This document shows, one piece after another, positions 17,153 to 25,240 of a stretch of DNA of 64,000 nucleotides. Source of the stretch: JACCTU01 sp963700495 (lineage in GTDB: Bacteria; Actinomycetota; Thermoleophilia; Gaiellales; Gaiellaceae); contig CAVOXT010000004.1 in NCBI GenBank assembly GCA_963700495.1, positions 217,981 to 281,980 of the forward strand, given 5' to 3'. How positions within the stretch are numbered: position 1 is the stretch's first letter; each line of letters opens with the position of its first letter. Position numbers and translations under genes: made by a program. The notes beneath the pieces were generated by a model. That model had not been told where the DNA came from. It did no database searches and saw only the letters and a program-made list of their open reading frames with translations.

Positions 17153-18255
17153 CGCGTTCCCTCTGCCTTCTCCCACACCGCCGGCACGCCGGAGCGAAGA
17201 TAGCCACCGAGCGCCTCGACCGTCGCCCAGGTGACGAGCACGTAGTAGCGCGGCAGGCCGGGTCTGAGCGCGGCGAGCGCGAGGAACGCGAGCTGGCCGG
17301 CCAAGACCGCCCGGTAGAGGGCGCCCTCGCCGAGGAGCGCGGCGTTCGCGCCGAGCGCGACGAGGTGCAGCAGCCCCGAGGCGTAGCGCAGGTGGCGGTG
17401 CGAGACGATCTCCGCGAGGTAGACCGGGTCGAGTCCGCGGAGCATCCGGCCTTCGAGCACGATCGCCCAGCAGTGCTCGAACATGCGCACCTTGCGGCGG
17501 TACTCGTCCTCGATGTCGGGCGTCGGCTTCTCGAAGGCGACGGCCTCGGGCTCGTAGACCGCGCGGCGGCCCCGCTGCACCATCAGGTACGGAAACGCGA
17601 GGTCGTGGCCGAAGCGCGGGTCGACCTCGACGTAGTCGGAGCGGCGCACTGCGTAGATCGAGCCGTTGCCGCCGGTGACCGAGTGCAGCGCGGACTCGGC
17701 CTCGCGCACGCCGAGCTCGTAGCGCCAGTACGCCCCCTCGCGGTTCGTCCCCTCGGCCTCGTCGAGCCGGAGCTGGCCGCAGACGTAGGCCACGTCGCCG
17801 TCGGCGAAGTTCCGCACGAGCCGACGCAGCGCGAGTGCCGCCCAGGTCGCGTTCGCGTCCGAGAACGCGACGACGTCGCCGCTCGTCTCGCGCACGGCGC
17901 GGTCCTGCGCGGCGACCTTGCCGCCGCGAGGGCACGGGAGCAGCCGCACGCGCGGGTCCTGCCCGGCGACGCGCGCGACGATCTCGTCGGTCGAGTCGGT
18001 CGACGCGTCGGATGCGACGACGACCTCGAGCTTGTCGGGCGGGTAGTCGAGCCCGAGCAGGTTCTCGAGCCGCCGCTCGATCACGTCCTCCTCGTCGTGC
18101 GCCGCGACGATGACCGAGACGCTCGGCAGGTCGGCGCCCTTGCGCACCGGCCGGGGCCAGAGCCGCGCCGCGACGGACGCGGCGACCGGGTAGCCGACGT
18201 GGGTCCAGGCGAGCGCGCCGAGCGAGCCCCAGAAGAGCGTCTTGAGCAGCGTCAC
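17149..18255 (-). CDS. Membrane-bound family 2 glycosyltransferase (PgaC/ICA-like layout)
   Basis: 368 residues from a GTG at 18255. One N-terminal helix (LLKTLFWGSLGALAWTHVGY) precedes the GT2 domain with VSVIVAAHDEEDVIERRLEN, VVVASDASTDSTDEI, FSDANATW (the DxD-like site) and GGNGSIYAVRR. EDEYRRKVRMFEHCW resembles the QxxRW region of processive GT2 enzymes. Two or three helices close the protein. It could polymerise or add single sugars at the cytoplasmic face. The intergenic palindromes lie just upstream. Confidence 0.82.
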   Translation of the reverse strand: MTLLKTLFWGSLGALAWTHVGYPVAASVAARLWPRPVRKGADLPSVSVIVAAHDEEDVIERRLENLLGLDYPPDKLEVVVASDASTDSTDEIVARVAGQDPRVRLLPCPRGGKVAAQDRAVRETSGDVVAFSDANATWAALALRRLVRNFADGDVAYVCGQLRLDEAEGTNREGAYWRYELGVREAESALHSVTGGNGSIYAVRRSDYVEVDPRFGHDLAFPYLMVQRGRRAVYEPEAVAFEKPTPDIEDEYRRKVRMFEHCWAIVLEGRMLRGLDPVYLAEIVSHRHLRYASGLLHLVALGANAALLGEGALYRAVLAGQLAFLALAALRPGLPRYYVLVTWATVEALGGYLRSGVPAVWEKAEGTR

Positions 18256-18283
18256 CGCGGCGATGCTAGTCGGGCCGCTTCCC

Positions 18284-18314
18284 GACCTGTCCGGTGCCAG
18301 GCACCGGTCAGGTC
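18284..18314. repeat. 31-bp palindromic repeat, copy 1
   Basis: A near-perfect palindrome: 15 bases on each side of a central A at 18299, one mismatch, core CCGGTGCCAGGCACCGG. It lies between two minus-strand genes of one run and has a second copy 80 bp away. It could be a REP-like element, a transcription attenuator or an RNA-processing hairpin. Confidence 0.75.
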
Positions 18315-18363
18315 CCGAACCGACGGCTCGGCGAGCGCAGGTGCAGGCATTTCGCCCCGGCCG

Positions 18364-18394
18364 GACACGTCCGGTGCCTGGCACCGGTCAGGTC
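18364..18394. repeat. 31-bp palindromic repeat, copy 2
   Basis: Second copy with centre T at 18379, core CCGGTGCCTGGCACCGG. The right arm equals that of copy 1 base for base, while the left arm differs at a few outer positions. The stop codon of the formyltransferase reading frame (18388-18390) lies within it. Confidence 0.75.
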
Positions 18395-19123
18395 CCGGTT
18401 GGACTTGGCTGTTCGGGGCTGCGGAGCCGCCGCCTGACGGCCCGGTAGTCGCTCAGTCTCGGCGTTGTGCGGAGCGGGCCGGCTCCTTGTTGCGGGGTGC
18501 CTTCGAAACTCGCCTCGTCGAGTACCCGCTCCAGCGCGTCCAGGCTCGCCTCGTGCAGGTCGAGGGATCGTCGCCGCCAGGGTGTCCGGGAGGGTTGCGC
18601 GGCGCTCGATCGGAACCTCGCCCGCCGCGAGCACCGGGCCTGTGTCGATCCCGGCGTCGATGCGGTGGATCGTGAAGCCGACCGTATCGCGCCCGTCGAG
18701 GAGCTCCCAGAAGACGGGCGGCCCGCCGCGGTAGTCCGGCACCGCGCCGTGGTGGACGTTGATCGTGCCCTGCGCGGGGAGCGCAAACGTCTCCTCCCGG
18801 ATGATCGCGTTGTCGAGGGAGAGCGCCACGGTCGCGCCGAGACGGCGGAGCGCGGCGCGCGCCTCCTCCCCGTTCAGCGTCGGCACCCGGACGATCTCCG
18901 TCGCGACCTCTTCGAGCCGCGGCCCCTCGCCCGCGCGTGCGTAGGCACGGCGCAGCGCAAGGCCGACGGGCGCGGCCGTCACACCCACCCGGCGAAGCTT
19001 CCGCAACCGGCGGCGCAGGTCATGCCCGCCGACCGCCTCGTCCAGGATCACGGGGCCGGGACGCCGAGCGAGGAACCGCGACGCGATCCCGCGGGGGTTG
19101 CGGGTGAGCACGACGACGCTCAC
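18388..19123 (-). CDS. Formyltransferase-family protein (sugar N-formyltransferase candidate), one frameshift
   Basis: About 245 residues from a GTG at 19123 (GTGA overlap). The formyl-transferase core is visible: TINVHHGAVPDYRGGPPVFW with the catalytic Asn and His, and TIHRIDAGIDTGPVL with the Asp. Upstream, SVVVLTRNPRGIASRFL fits the nucleotide-fold start. The frame breaks near 18568 (LPDTLAAT to SLDLHEASLDALERVLDEA), recoverable by one base. Short formyltransferases in O-antigen loci use N10-formyl-THF to formylate 4-amino sugars such as Qui4N or Fuc4N. The RffA-type aminotransferase close by makes that plausible here. Confidence 0.72.
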
Positions 19124-19926
19124 GTGAGGAAGTACGCCAGCTCCCGGACCGGCCAGCGCGCGCTGAGGTGGTCGCGGCGAAGCGCGTAGAGATCGAGGGC
19201 GGACGTGTTGCCCCCGCGGATCGCCGTCGCGCAGCTCTCGTAGCCCGCGGTGCGCGCCGCCTGCGCGATCGACTCGGAGAAGCGCGTTCGCTCGCCGTAC
19301 GGGACGCTGAAGTGCCGCACGGCACCGAGCCGCCGCGAGAGCTCCTCGCGTGAGCCCACGAGCTCGGCCTCGACCTCCTCGGGCGGGATCGCCGTCAGCT
19401 CTGGGTGCGAGCGCGTGTGCGAGCCGATCTCGTGGCCGAGCTCGAGCAGGCGCGATGCGCTCTCCCAGTCGAGCGGTTCCACGGGCAGCGGCAAGTGCAG
19501 CCGCTCGCGGCAAAACGTGCGCGCCCGCTCGGGCGATGCGTCGAGGAGCTCCGTGACGAGGAAGAAGCACGCGCTGAACCCGTGCTCGGCGAGCAGCGGC
19601 GCCGCGTTGTCGAGCTGGTTGCGAAAGCCGTCGTCGAACGTGACGACGACCTCGTCGCCGTCGGCCCTTCCGAGTCTCAAACGCTCGACGGCGTGGGAGA
19701 GCGACACCGGCGTGAACTCGCGGGCGAGGAACTGCAGCTGCCGCGCAAACTGCTCGCGTTCGTCGTCGAAGACGTAGTGGTAGTGGACGATCCGCACCCC
19801 GGGCCGGCGCGGCCGCGGCCAGACCGAGAGCCCGGCCAGCGCTGCCCCGCGCACGCCGCTGCGGATGCGGAAGCGCAGCGGACGGGCGCGCTCCAGCGCG
19901 CGACCGTCAGTGACGTACGAGCTCAC
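19120..19926 (-). CDS. Polysaccharide deacetylase (NodB/CE4-like)
   Basis: 268 residues. Motif 1 is VVVTFDDGFRNQLDN with the catalytic and metal Asp pair, motif 2 is GSHTRSHPELT with the two metal His, and FSVPYGERTRFS stands for motif 3. No signal peptide is obvious at the ATG at 19926, so it may act in the cytoplasm or be membrane-associated. The start overlaps the asnB stop by 20 bp. It would remove N-acetyl or other acyl groups from a sugar, possibly freeing an amine for another acyl or formyl group. Confidence 0.85.
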   Translation of the reverse strand: MSSYVTDGRALERARPLRFRIRSGVRGAALAGLSVWPRPRRPGVRIVHYHYVFDDEREQFARQLQFLAREFTPVSLSHAVERLRLGRADGDEVVVTFDDGFRNQLDNAAPLLAEHGFSACFFLVTELLDASPERARTFCRERLHLPLPVEPLDWESASRLLELGHEIGSHTRSHPELTAIPPEEVEAELVGSREELSRRLGAVRHFSVPYGERTRFSESIAQAARTAGYESCATAIRGGNTSALDLYALRRDHLSARWPVRELAYFLT

Positions 19927-21646
19927 GAGCGCGCGACTCTAGCCCCGCCCGCCAGAGCGAGAGCATCAGCAGCGCGTACTCCTGCGCGGGACCGGCCTGC
20001 GCGGCCGCCTTGCGGTCGACCAACCCGTCCAGCGACCCGCGCGCATCTCCGGCGAGGTCGCGCAGCTCGCCGCGGAGCCACCGCTCGATCGGCGGGTCGA
20101 ACCCCTGCTTGGGCCGGCGGGCGAGCTCGGCACCGAGACGGCGCTCGACCAGCCGCCGGATCGCGACCTTCGTCCGCACGCCGCGCACCTTCTCGCGGTC
20201 GGGCAGCGCGAGCCCGGCCTCGACGACGCGATGGTCGAGGAACGGAACGCGGAGCTCGAGCGAGTGCGCCATGCTCAGCTTGTCCGCCTTGAGCATCAGG
20301 TTGTCGGTCACGAACGACTCGAGATCGACCCACTGCAGCCGCCCGAGCTTCGTCAGGCCGTCGGGAGCTTCCGCGAACAGGCGCTCGAAGACGTGAGCGC
20401 GCGAGTCGCCGTCCATGAGCGCGAACCACGAGAGGTAGCGCGCGGCCTCCGGCTTCGCGGCGTGCTTCAGGAGCTTGGACGCACGGCGAACGACGCTCTT
20501 GCGCCCGCCGCGCTCGGGGATCAGCCGGCCCAGCGGCCCGAGCGCGCGCAGGCGCGCGGCGACCGGGTCCCACGCGTAGCGCGAGTAACCGCCGAAGACC
20601 TCGTCGCCGCCGTCGCCCGCGAGCGCGACCTTGACCTCGCCCGCGACCGCCCGGCAGAGGTACCAGAGCGGGATCGCGGCGGGGTCGGCGACCGGCTGCT
20701 CGAGCTGCGCCGCGATCTGCGGCAGATCGTCTGCGAGGCTCGTCTCGACGAACAGCTCCTCGTGGCGGCTCCCGACCGCGCGCGCGACCGCTCGTGCCTG
20801 CTCACGCTCGTCGTACTCGGCGTCGGGGAAGCCGACCGTGAACGTCCGCAGCGGCTCCTCCAGCTCCGCCTCCGCCAGCGAGGCGATCAGCGAGGAGTCG
20901 AGCCCGCCCGAGAGCAGCACCGCGAGCGGGACGTCGGAGCGCAGGTGCAGTCGAACGGCCTCGGCGAGCGTCTCCTCGAGCGGTTGCGAATTCGCGCGAG
21001 GCGACCACCACAGCTCCTCGCGGGTGCGCCCGTCCTCGTGGACGAGCAGGCGGCCGGGCCCGAGCTTCCGCGCGCCGAGGACCCCCGTCCGCTCACCGGG
21101 GACGTAGCCGAGCACGAGGTAGTCGGCGATCGCCTCGGGGTCGGGCTCCGCCGACGCGCCGAGCGCAAGGAGCGGCGCAAGCTCGGACGAGAACGCCAAA
21201 CCCTCCCCGACGTCGGCGAGATAGAGCGGCTTGATCCCGAAGCGGTCGCGCGCGAGGACCAGGCGCCCGTTCGACTCGTCCCAGAGCGCGAGCGCGAACA
21301 TCCCGCGCAGCCGCTCGACGAAGCGCTCGCCGTGCTCCTCGTACAGGTGCGGCACGATCTCGACGTCACCGACTCCGCGGAACGTGTGGCCCTTCGCCTC
21401 GAGCTCGGCCCGGAGCTCGCGGTAGTTGTAGAGCTCGCCGTTCACGACGGCGACGACGTCGCCGCGCTCGTTCGACACGGGCTGGTCGCCGGTCTCGAGG
21501 TCGATGATGGCGAGCCGCCGCATCGCGAGTCCCGCGCGCTCGCCGACCCAGCGGCCGTGCCCGTCGGGCCCGCGGTGCCGCAGCAGCTCGACGACGTCCA
21601 GGCTCTCCGCGCGCGGGCGTCCGGCGATGCCGAGGATCCCGCACAT
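19907..21646 (-). CDS. asnB: Asparagine synthase (glutamine-hydrolysing), AsnB type
   Basis: 579 residues. MCGILGIAG gives the Cys2 glutaminase nucleophile, with LLRHRGPDG and VVNGELYNYRELR following. The synthetase half has the PP-loop LLSGGLDSSLIASLAEAE and DGGDEVFGGYSRY. In glycan loci such enzymes are often thought to amidate uronic-acid carboxyls instead of making free asparagine; the location favours that view, but sequence alone cannot tell. The gene lies 63 bp downstream of the aminotransferase gene and overlaps the deacetylase by 20 bp. Confidence 0.9.
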   Translation of the reverse strand: MCGILGIAGRPRAESLDVVELLRHRGPDGHGRWVGERAGLAMRRLAIIDLETGDQPVSNERGDVVAVVNGELYNYRELRAELEAKGHTFRGVGDVEIVPHLYEEHGERFVERLRGMFALALWDESNGRLVLARDRFGIKPLYLADVGEGLAFSSELAPLLALGASAEPDPEAIADYLVLGYVPGERTGVLGARKLGPGRLLVHEDGRTREELWWSPRANSQPLEETLAEAVRLHLRSDVPLAVLLSGGLDSSLIASLAEAELEEPLRTFTVGFPDAEYDEREQARAVARAVGSRHEELFVETSLADDLPQIAAQLEQPVADPAAIPLWYLCRAVAGEVKVALAGDGGDEVFGGYSRYAWDPVAARLRALGPLGRLIPERGGRKSVVRRASKLLKHAAKPEAARYLSWFALMDGDSRAHVFERLFAEAPDGLTKLGRLQWVDLESFVTDNLMLKADKLSMAHSLELRVPFLDHRVVEAGLALPDREKVRGVRTKVAIRRLVERRLGAELARRPKQGFDPPIERWLRGELRDLAGDARGSLDGLVDRKAAAQAGPAQEYALLMLSLWRAGLESRARELVRH

Positions 21647-21709
21647 CGAACGATCGTAGCCGCGGCCCGTTACGGTTCTTTGAGCGTGCCGCTGGCCCTG
21701 AGCGGGCTG

Positions 21710-22879
21710 TCAACGCCGCACAGCGGTCCGTGGCGCGACGTTCGCAAGGGCGCCGTGAACCGCATCGACCACGCGAGCAGTCTCGTCGGAGGTCATAGCC
21801 GTCCAGAGCGGGAGGCGCACGAGTCGCGCCCCGGCGGCGTCGGTCACGGGCAAGTTGCCCGTGAAGCGGCCGTAACGGCGACCCGCCGCAGACGAATGCA
21901 GCGGAACGTAGTGGAAGACTGCCTGGACACCGGCCGCATCGAGGCTCTCGATGAAGCCGTTGCGGTCGACCGAGTCTCCGAGCAGCAGGTAGTACAGGTG
22001 CGCGTTGTGCGAGCAGTGCGTCGGCACGACCGGGCGCCGCAACAGCTCCTTGCCCTCGAGCTCGGCAAATGCCTCGTGGTACGCGTTCCACGTCTCGAGG
22101 CGCTTCGCGAGGATCTCGGCTCCGGACTCGAGTTGTGCCCAGAGGAACGCCGCGTTGATGTCGCTGAGAACGTACGACGAGCCGATGTCGACCCAGCTGT
22201 ACATGTCGACCTGACCGCGGAAGAACCTCGATCGGTCGGTGCCCTTCTCGTGCACGATCTCCGCACGCCCGACCCAGCGCTCGTCGTTGACGAGCAGCGC
22301 GCCGCCCTCACCGCACATCACGTTCTTCGTCTCGTGAAAGCTCAGCGCGCCGAGGTCGCCGATGCCTCCGAGCGGCCGGTCTTTGTAGCTCGCCAGGACG
22401 CCCTGCGCGGCGTCTTCGATCACGAGGAGCTCGTGGCCCCGCGCGAAGGCCATGATCTCGTCCATCGCGGCTCCGACACCGCCGTAATGGGTCGGCACGA
22501 TCGCGCGCGTCCGCGGCGTCAGCGCTTCCTCCAGCCGGGCCTCGTCCAGGTTCAGTGTGTCCGGACGGACATCCACGAACACCGGGACGCCGCCCCGCAG
22601 CACGACCGCGTTCGCCGACGAGACGAACGTGAACGACGGCATGATCACTTCGTCGCCGGTCTCGATCTCGGCGAGGATCACGGCCATCTCGAGTGCGGCG
22701 GTGCACGAGGGCGTCAGGAGCGCGCGCCTTGATCCGATCTCGCTCTCGAGCCAGTCCGAACAACGTCCGCCGAACGGGCCCGCTCCGGACAGATGGACGT
22801 TGTCGATCGCCTCGCGGAGATAGGCGAGCTCAGGGCCTGCGACGAAGGGCCGGTTGAACGGGATGTAGCCGGGCCTCAC
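21710..22879 (-). CDS. rffA: RffA/WecE-type dTDP-4-keto-6-deoxy-sugar aminotransferase
   Basis: 389 residues from a GTG at 22879 (GTGA overlap). It is a PLP enzyme of the DegT/StrS fold, with IEDAAQG (Asp156, Gln159) and the PLP lysine Lys185 in LSFHETKNVMCGEGGAL. The FHETKN signature, FFRGQVDMYSWVDIGSSYVL and FHYVPLHSS separate RffA/WecE/FdtB from other family members. These transaminate dTDP-4-keto-6-deoxyglucose to dTDP-4-amino-4,6-dideoxygalactose using glutamate. The acyltransferase and WbqC genes directly upstream suggest the amine is then acylated. Confidence 0.9.
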   Translation of the reverse strand: MRPGYIPFNRPFVAGPELAYLREAIDNVHLSGAGPFGGRCSDWLESEIGSRRALLTPSCTAALEMAVILAEIETGDEVIMPSFTFVSSANAVVLRGGVPVFVDVRPDTLNLDEARLEEALTPRTRAIVPTHYGGVGAAMDEIMAFARGHELLVIEDAAQGVLASYKDRPLGGIGDLGALSFHETKNVMCGEGGALLVNDERWVGRAEIVHEKGTDRSRFFRGQVDMYSWVDIGSSYVLSDINAAFLWAQLESGAEILAKRLETWNAYHEAFAELEGKELLRRPVVPTHCSHNAHLYYLLLGDSVDRNGFIESLDAAGVQAVFHYVPLHSSAAGRRYGRFTGNLPVTDAAGARLVRLPLWTAMTSDETARVVDAVHGALANVAPRTAVRR

Positions 22880-23538
22880 AGCTGTTCCAGCTCCGAGCTC
22901 GTCACCGTCGAAGCGGCGGTCGGTTGGGCGGAGTAGACCTCTCCGCGGCCCGTGTCGTGCTTGATCACGGCGCCCGCGCCGATCACACAGTCGGGCGCGA
23001 TCGACACGCCGTCGCGGATCGTGGCGTTGATCCCGACGAACGAGTTCTCGCCGACCCGTACGTTCCCCGCGATCGCCGCCTGCGGCGCGATGAAGCAATT
23101 GTCCCCGATCACAGAGTCGTGAGCGACGAACGCACCGCTCCAGAGAATCACGTTGCGACCGAGCGTTGCGAACGGCTGGACGATCACGCCCTCGAACACG
23201 AACGTGTTCTCGCGCACCTCGACGTCCCGCGCGATCAGCGCTTTCGGACTGACATGGCTGGCGAGCTCGTAGCCGCGGCGGCGGGCGTCCTCGCACAGCT
23301 CGCGCCGATGGCGGTTGACGCCGCGATATCCGACCGCGATGAAGAGCGCGTGGCGATCGGGCCCGTACGCCGTCTCCAGCTCCTCCCACGCGACGATCGG
23401 GAGGCCGAAGAGCTCGGTCTCGGCCACGAGCTCGCGGGAGACGGTGCAGGCGACGACCTCCCGCTGCCCGTCCTGCGTGAAGGCGAGGTAGGCGAGCCGC
23501 GCGAGCTCACCGGCTCCGAAGAGCACGACCGGCTTCAC
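22876..23538 (-). CDS. NeuD/PglD-like sugar O/N-acyltransferase (left-handed beta helix)
   Basis: 220 residues. An N-terminal Rossmann-like part (VVLFGAGELARLAYLAF) binds the nucleotide sugar in this family. The C-terminal half consists of hexapeptide turns such as ALIARDVEVRENTFVFEGVI, VIGDNCFIAPQAAIAGNV and VRVGENSFVGINATI, with His in FVAHDSVIG as the likely base. It is placed to acylate the 4-amino sugar made by the adjacent RffA-type enzyme. The GTGA/ATGA overlaps tie aminotransferase, acyltransferase and WbqC into one translational unit. Confidence 0.85.
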   Translation of the reverse strand: MKPVVLFGAGELARLAYLAFTQDGQREVVACTVSRELVAETELFGLPIVAWEELETAYGPDRHALFIAVGYRGVNRHRRELCEDARRRGYELASHVSPKALIARDVEVRENTFVFEGVIVQPFATLGRNVILWSGAFVAHDSVIGDNCFIAPQAAIAGNVRVGENSFVGINATIRDGVSIAPDCVIGAGAVIKHDTGRGEVYSAQPTAASTVTSSELEQL

Positions 23539-24251
23539 GGCGTTGCCGCAGCCGTCTCGCGTGCGTGGCTCTTCAGGTAGCGCGTCGCCTCCGCACCGAC
23601 GTTGAAGATCAGGTCGAGCGCGGTCACGGCATGGTCGAACGGCGGGTAGAGCTGCGGATACACCGGATAGCCGTCGTAGTCCATGAACTCGACCTCGATC
23701 CCTGCGTCGCGGAAGAGCGCCGCGTCGAGGTAGCCCCGCGCCGAGGGCCCGGAGAGGTAGCGCGTCGCACCGGCCGCGCGGCAGAGGGAGAGGACTCGTT
23801 CGCTGCGACCGCCTTCAGCCGGATACTCCGTCGACGGCGAGATCGGCGTGGAGATCCCGAGCGACTCGCAGATCGCGTCGATGAAACGCCGGTTGATCAC
23901 GGTGAGGCGCGGATCGTCGAGCGTCGAGTAGAGCCGCTCGAAACGGGCCGCGCGCTCCTCGAAGTACGGCGCACGCGAGTAGTTCTGGACGATCGCCTTC
24001 CAGTGCTTCGCCGGCCAACGAAGGTCACTCGCTTCCGCCTCGTCGATTCGCTGTCCGTGCCGCCCGCTGTGGGCGACGGGGATCGTCAGCCATTGAGCGC
24101 CCTGCGGAGTCTTGATCCTGTTCCGGTTTCGCCAGTCGTTCTTCGTGTACTGCCGGTCGTCGTAGAGGATGAACTCGTCGGCGAAGCCGATCAGGTCGAA
24201 GTAGCCCTTCCACGGGACGTAGCAGGACTGGACGATCGCGACGGTCTTCAC
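23535..24251 (-). CDS. WbqC-family protein
   Basis: 238 residues, matching the WbqC family (PF08889) along its whole length: VAIVQSCYVPWKGYFDLIG at the N-terminus, FILYDDRQYTKNDWRNRNRI, LTIPV and SGPSARGYLD. The family is found in O-antigen and S-layer glycan loci and is linked to amino-sugar modification; the precise reaction is not settled to my knowledge. The order aminotransferase-acyltransferase-WbqC argues for a role in finishing the amino sugar. Confidence 0.88.
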   Translation of the reverse strand: MKTVAIVQSCYVPWKGYFDLIGFADEFILYDDRQYTKNDWRNRNRIKTPQGAQWLTIPVAHSGRHGQRIDEAEASDLRWPAKHWKAIVQNYSRAPYFEERAARFERLYSTLDDPRLTVINRRFIDAICESLGISTPISPSTEYPAEGGRSERVLSLCRAAGATRYLSGPSARGYLDAALFRDAGIEVEFMDYDGYPVYPQLYPPFDHAVTALDLIFNVGAEATRYLKSHARETAAATP

Positions 24252-25240
24252 GAGAGGTCGGCGGTGCGGTCGCCCACCTCGCTGAGCTCACGCTCGCGGC
24301 CCGCGAGGCCGCCTTGCACTCGCTCGTCGACCACGAAGAGGGGCCGTCCTTTCACCTGCTCGAACACCTTCCCGAGGTAGAGCCCCGTCAGACCGACGAA
24401 GGTGATGATGAACCCACCGATCAGGAGGAGCAGCACCGCGAGGCTCGTCCAGCCCGGGTATGTGTCCGTCGAGTAGTACTGGTAGACGAAGTACGCGGCG
24501 AGCGCGACGCTCAGCGCCGTCATCGCAAACCCGACGTAGACGATCCACCGCAGCAGCGCCGTCGTCTGGAAGAAGAGACCGTCGACCGCGACCCGGAGCA
24601 ACGACCCAAACTTGTAGGAACTCTCGCCTGCGTAGCGGTCTGCGTGCTCGAACTCGATCGACGTCCGGTCGAAGCCGAGCCAGTACAGGATCAGGAGGAA
24701 GTTTCTGTGCGCGTCAGGGACGGAGAGGAACGCCCTCCGCGCCTTGGCGGACATCATGCTCAGGTTCGAGTGCTCGGTCTCGAGGTCGACCCCGGCGAGC
24801 GAGCGGCGGAGCGCGAAGTAGACACGGTTGGCGGCGCGGCGCGCAAGCGACTGTCTTCTGACCCGCCTGCGCGCGAAGACGATCTCGTGCCCCTCGAGCG
24901 CCTTTGCATAGAGGTCCGGGATCGCCTCGGGCGGATCCTGGAGGTCGCAGTCCATGACGACCGTCCAGCGCCCCACGCTCTCGGCGAGCCCGGCGGTGAT
25001 CGCAGCGTGCTGCCCGAAGTTGCGGCTGAGCCGGATCGCCTTCACATGTTCGTCGCTCGCGGCCAGGGCGAGCACCTTGCCCCACGACGCGTCGCGGCTG
25101 CGATCGTCGACGAAGACGATCTCCCACGAATCGACGAGTTGCTCGAGCACGCTCGTCAACCGAGCGTGTAGGGCGGCCAGGCAGTCGTCGCAGTCATAGA
25201 CGGGGACGACGACGCTGATCTCGAGGACTTCAGGGCGCAC
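24248..25240 (-). CDS. Polyprenol-phosphate glycosyltransferase, GT2 with two C-terminal helices (ArnC/GtrB-like)
   Basis: 330 residues from a GTG at 25240. The GT2 domain shows ISVVVPVYDCDDCLAALH, FVDDRSRDASW, SRNFGQHAAITAGLAES and VVMDCDLQDPPEAI, the ArnC/GtrB/DPM signature. Two long helices follow at about 225-250 and 265-290, then a short cytoplasmic tail. It should load a sugar onto undecaprenyl phosphate for a GT-C enzyme acting outside, a good partner for the membrane protein encoded immediately upstream. Confidence 0.9.
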   Translation of the reverse strand: MRPEVLEISVVVPVYDCDDCLAALHARLTSVLEQLVDSWEIVFVDDRSRDASWGKVLALAASDEHVKAIRLSRNFGQHAAITAGLAESVGRWTVVMDCDLQDPPEAIPDLYAKALEGHEIVFARRRVRRQSLARRAANRVYFALRRSLAGVDLETEHSNLSMMSAKARRAFLSVPDAHRNFLLILYWLGFDRTSIEFEHADRYAGESSYKFGSLLRVAVDGLFFQTTALLRWIVYVGFAMTALSVALAAYFVYQYYSTDTYPGWTSLAVLLLLIGGFIITFVGLTGLYLGKVFEQVKGRPLFVVDERVQGGLAGRERELSEVGDRTADLS

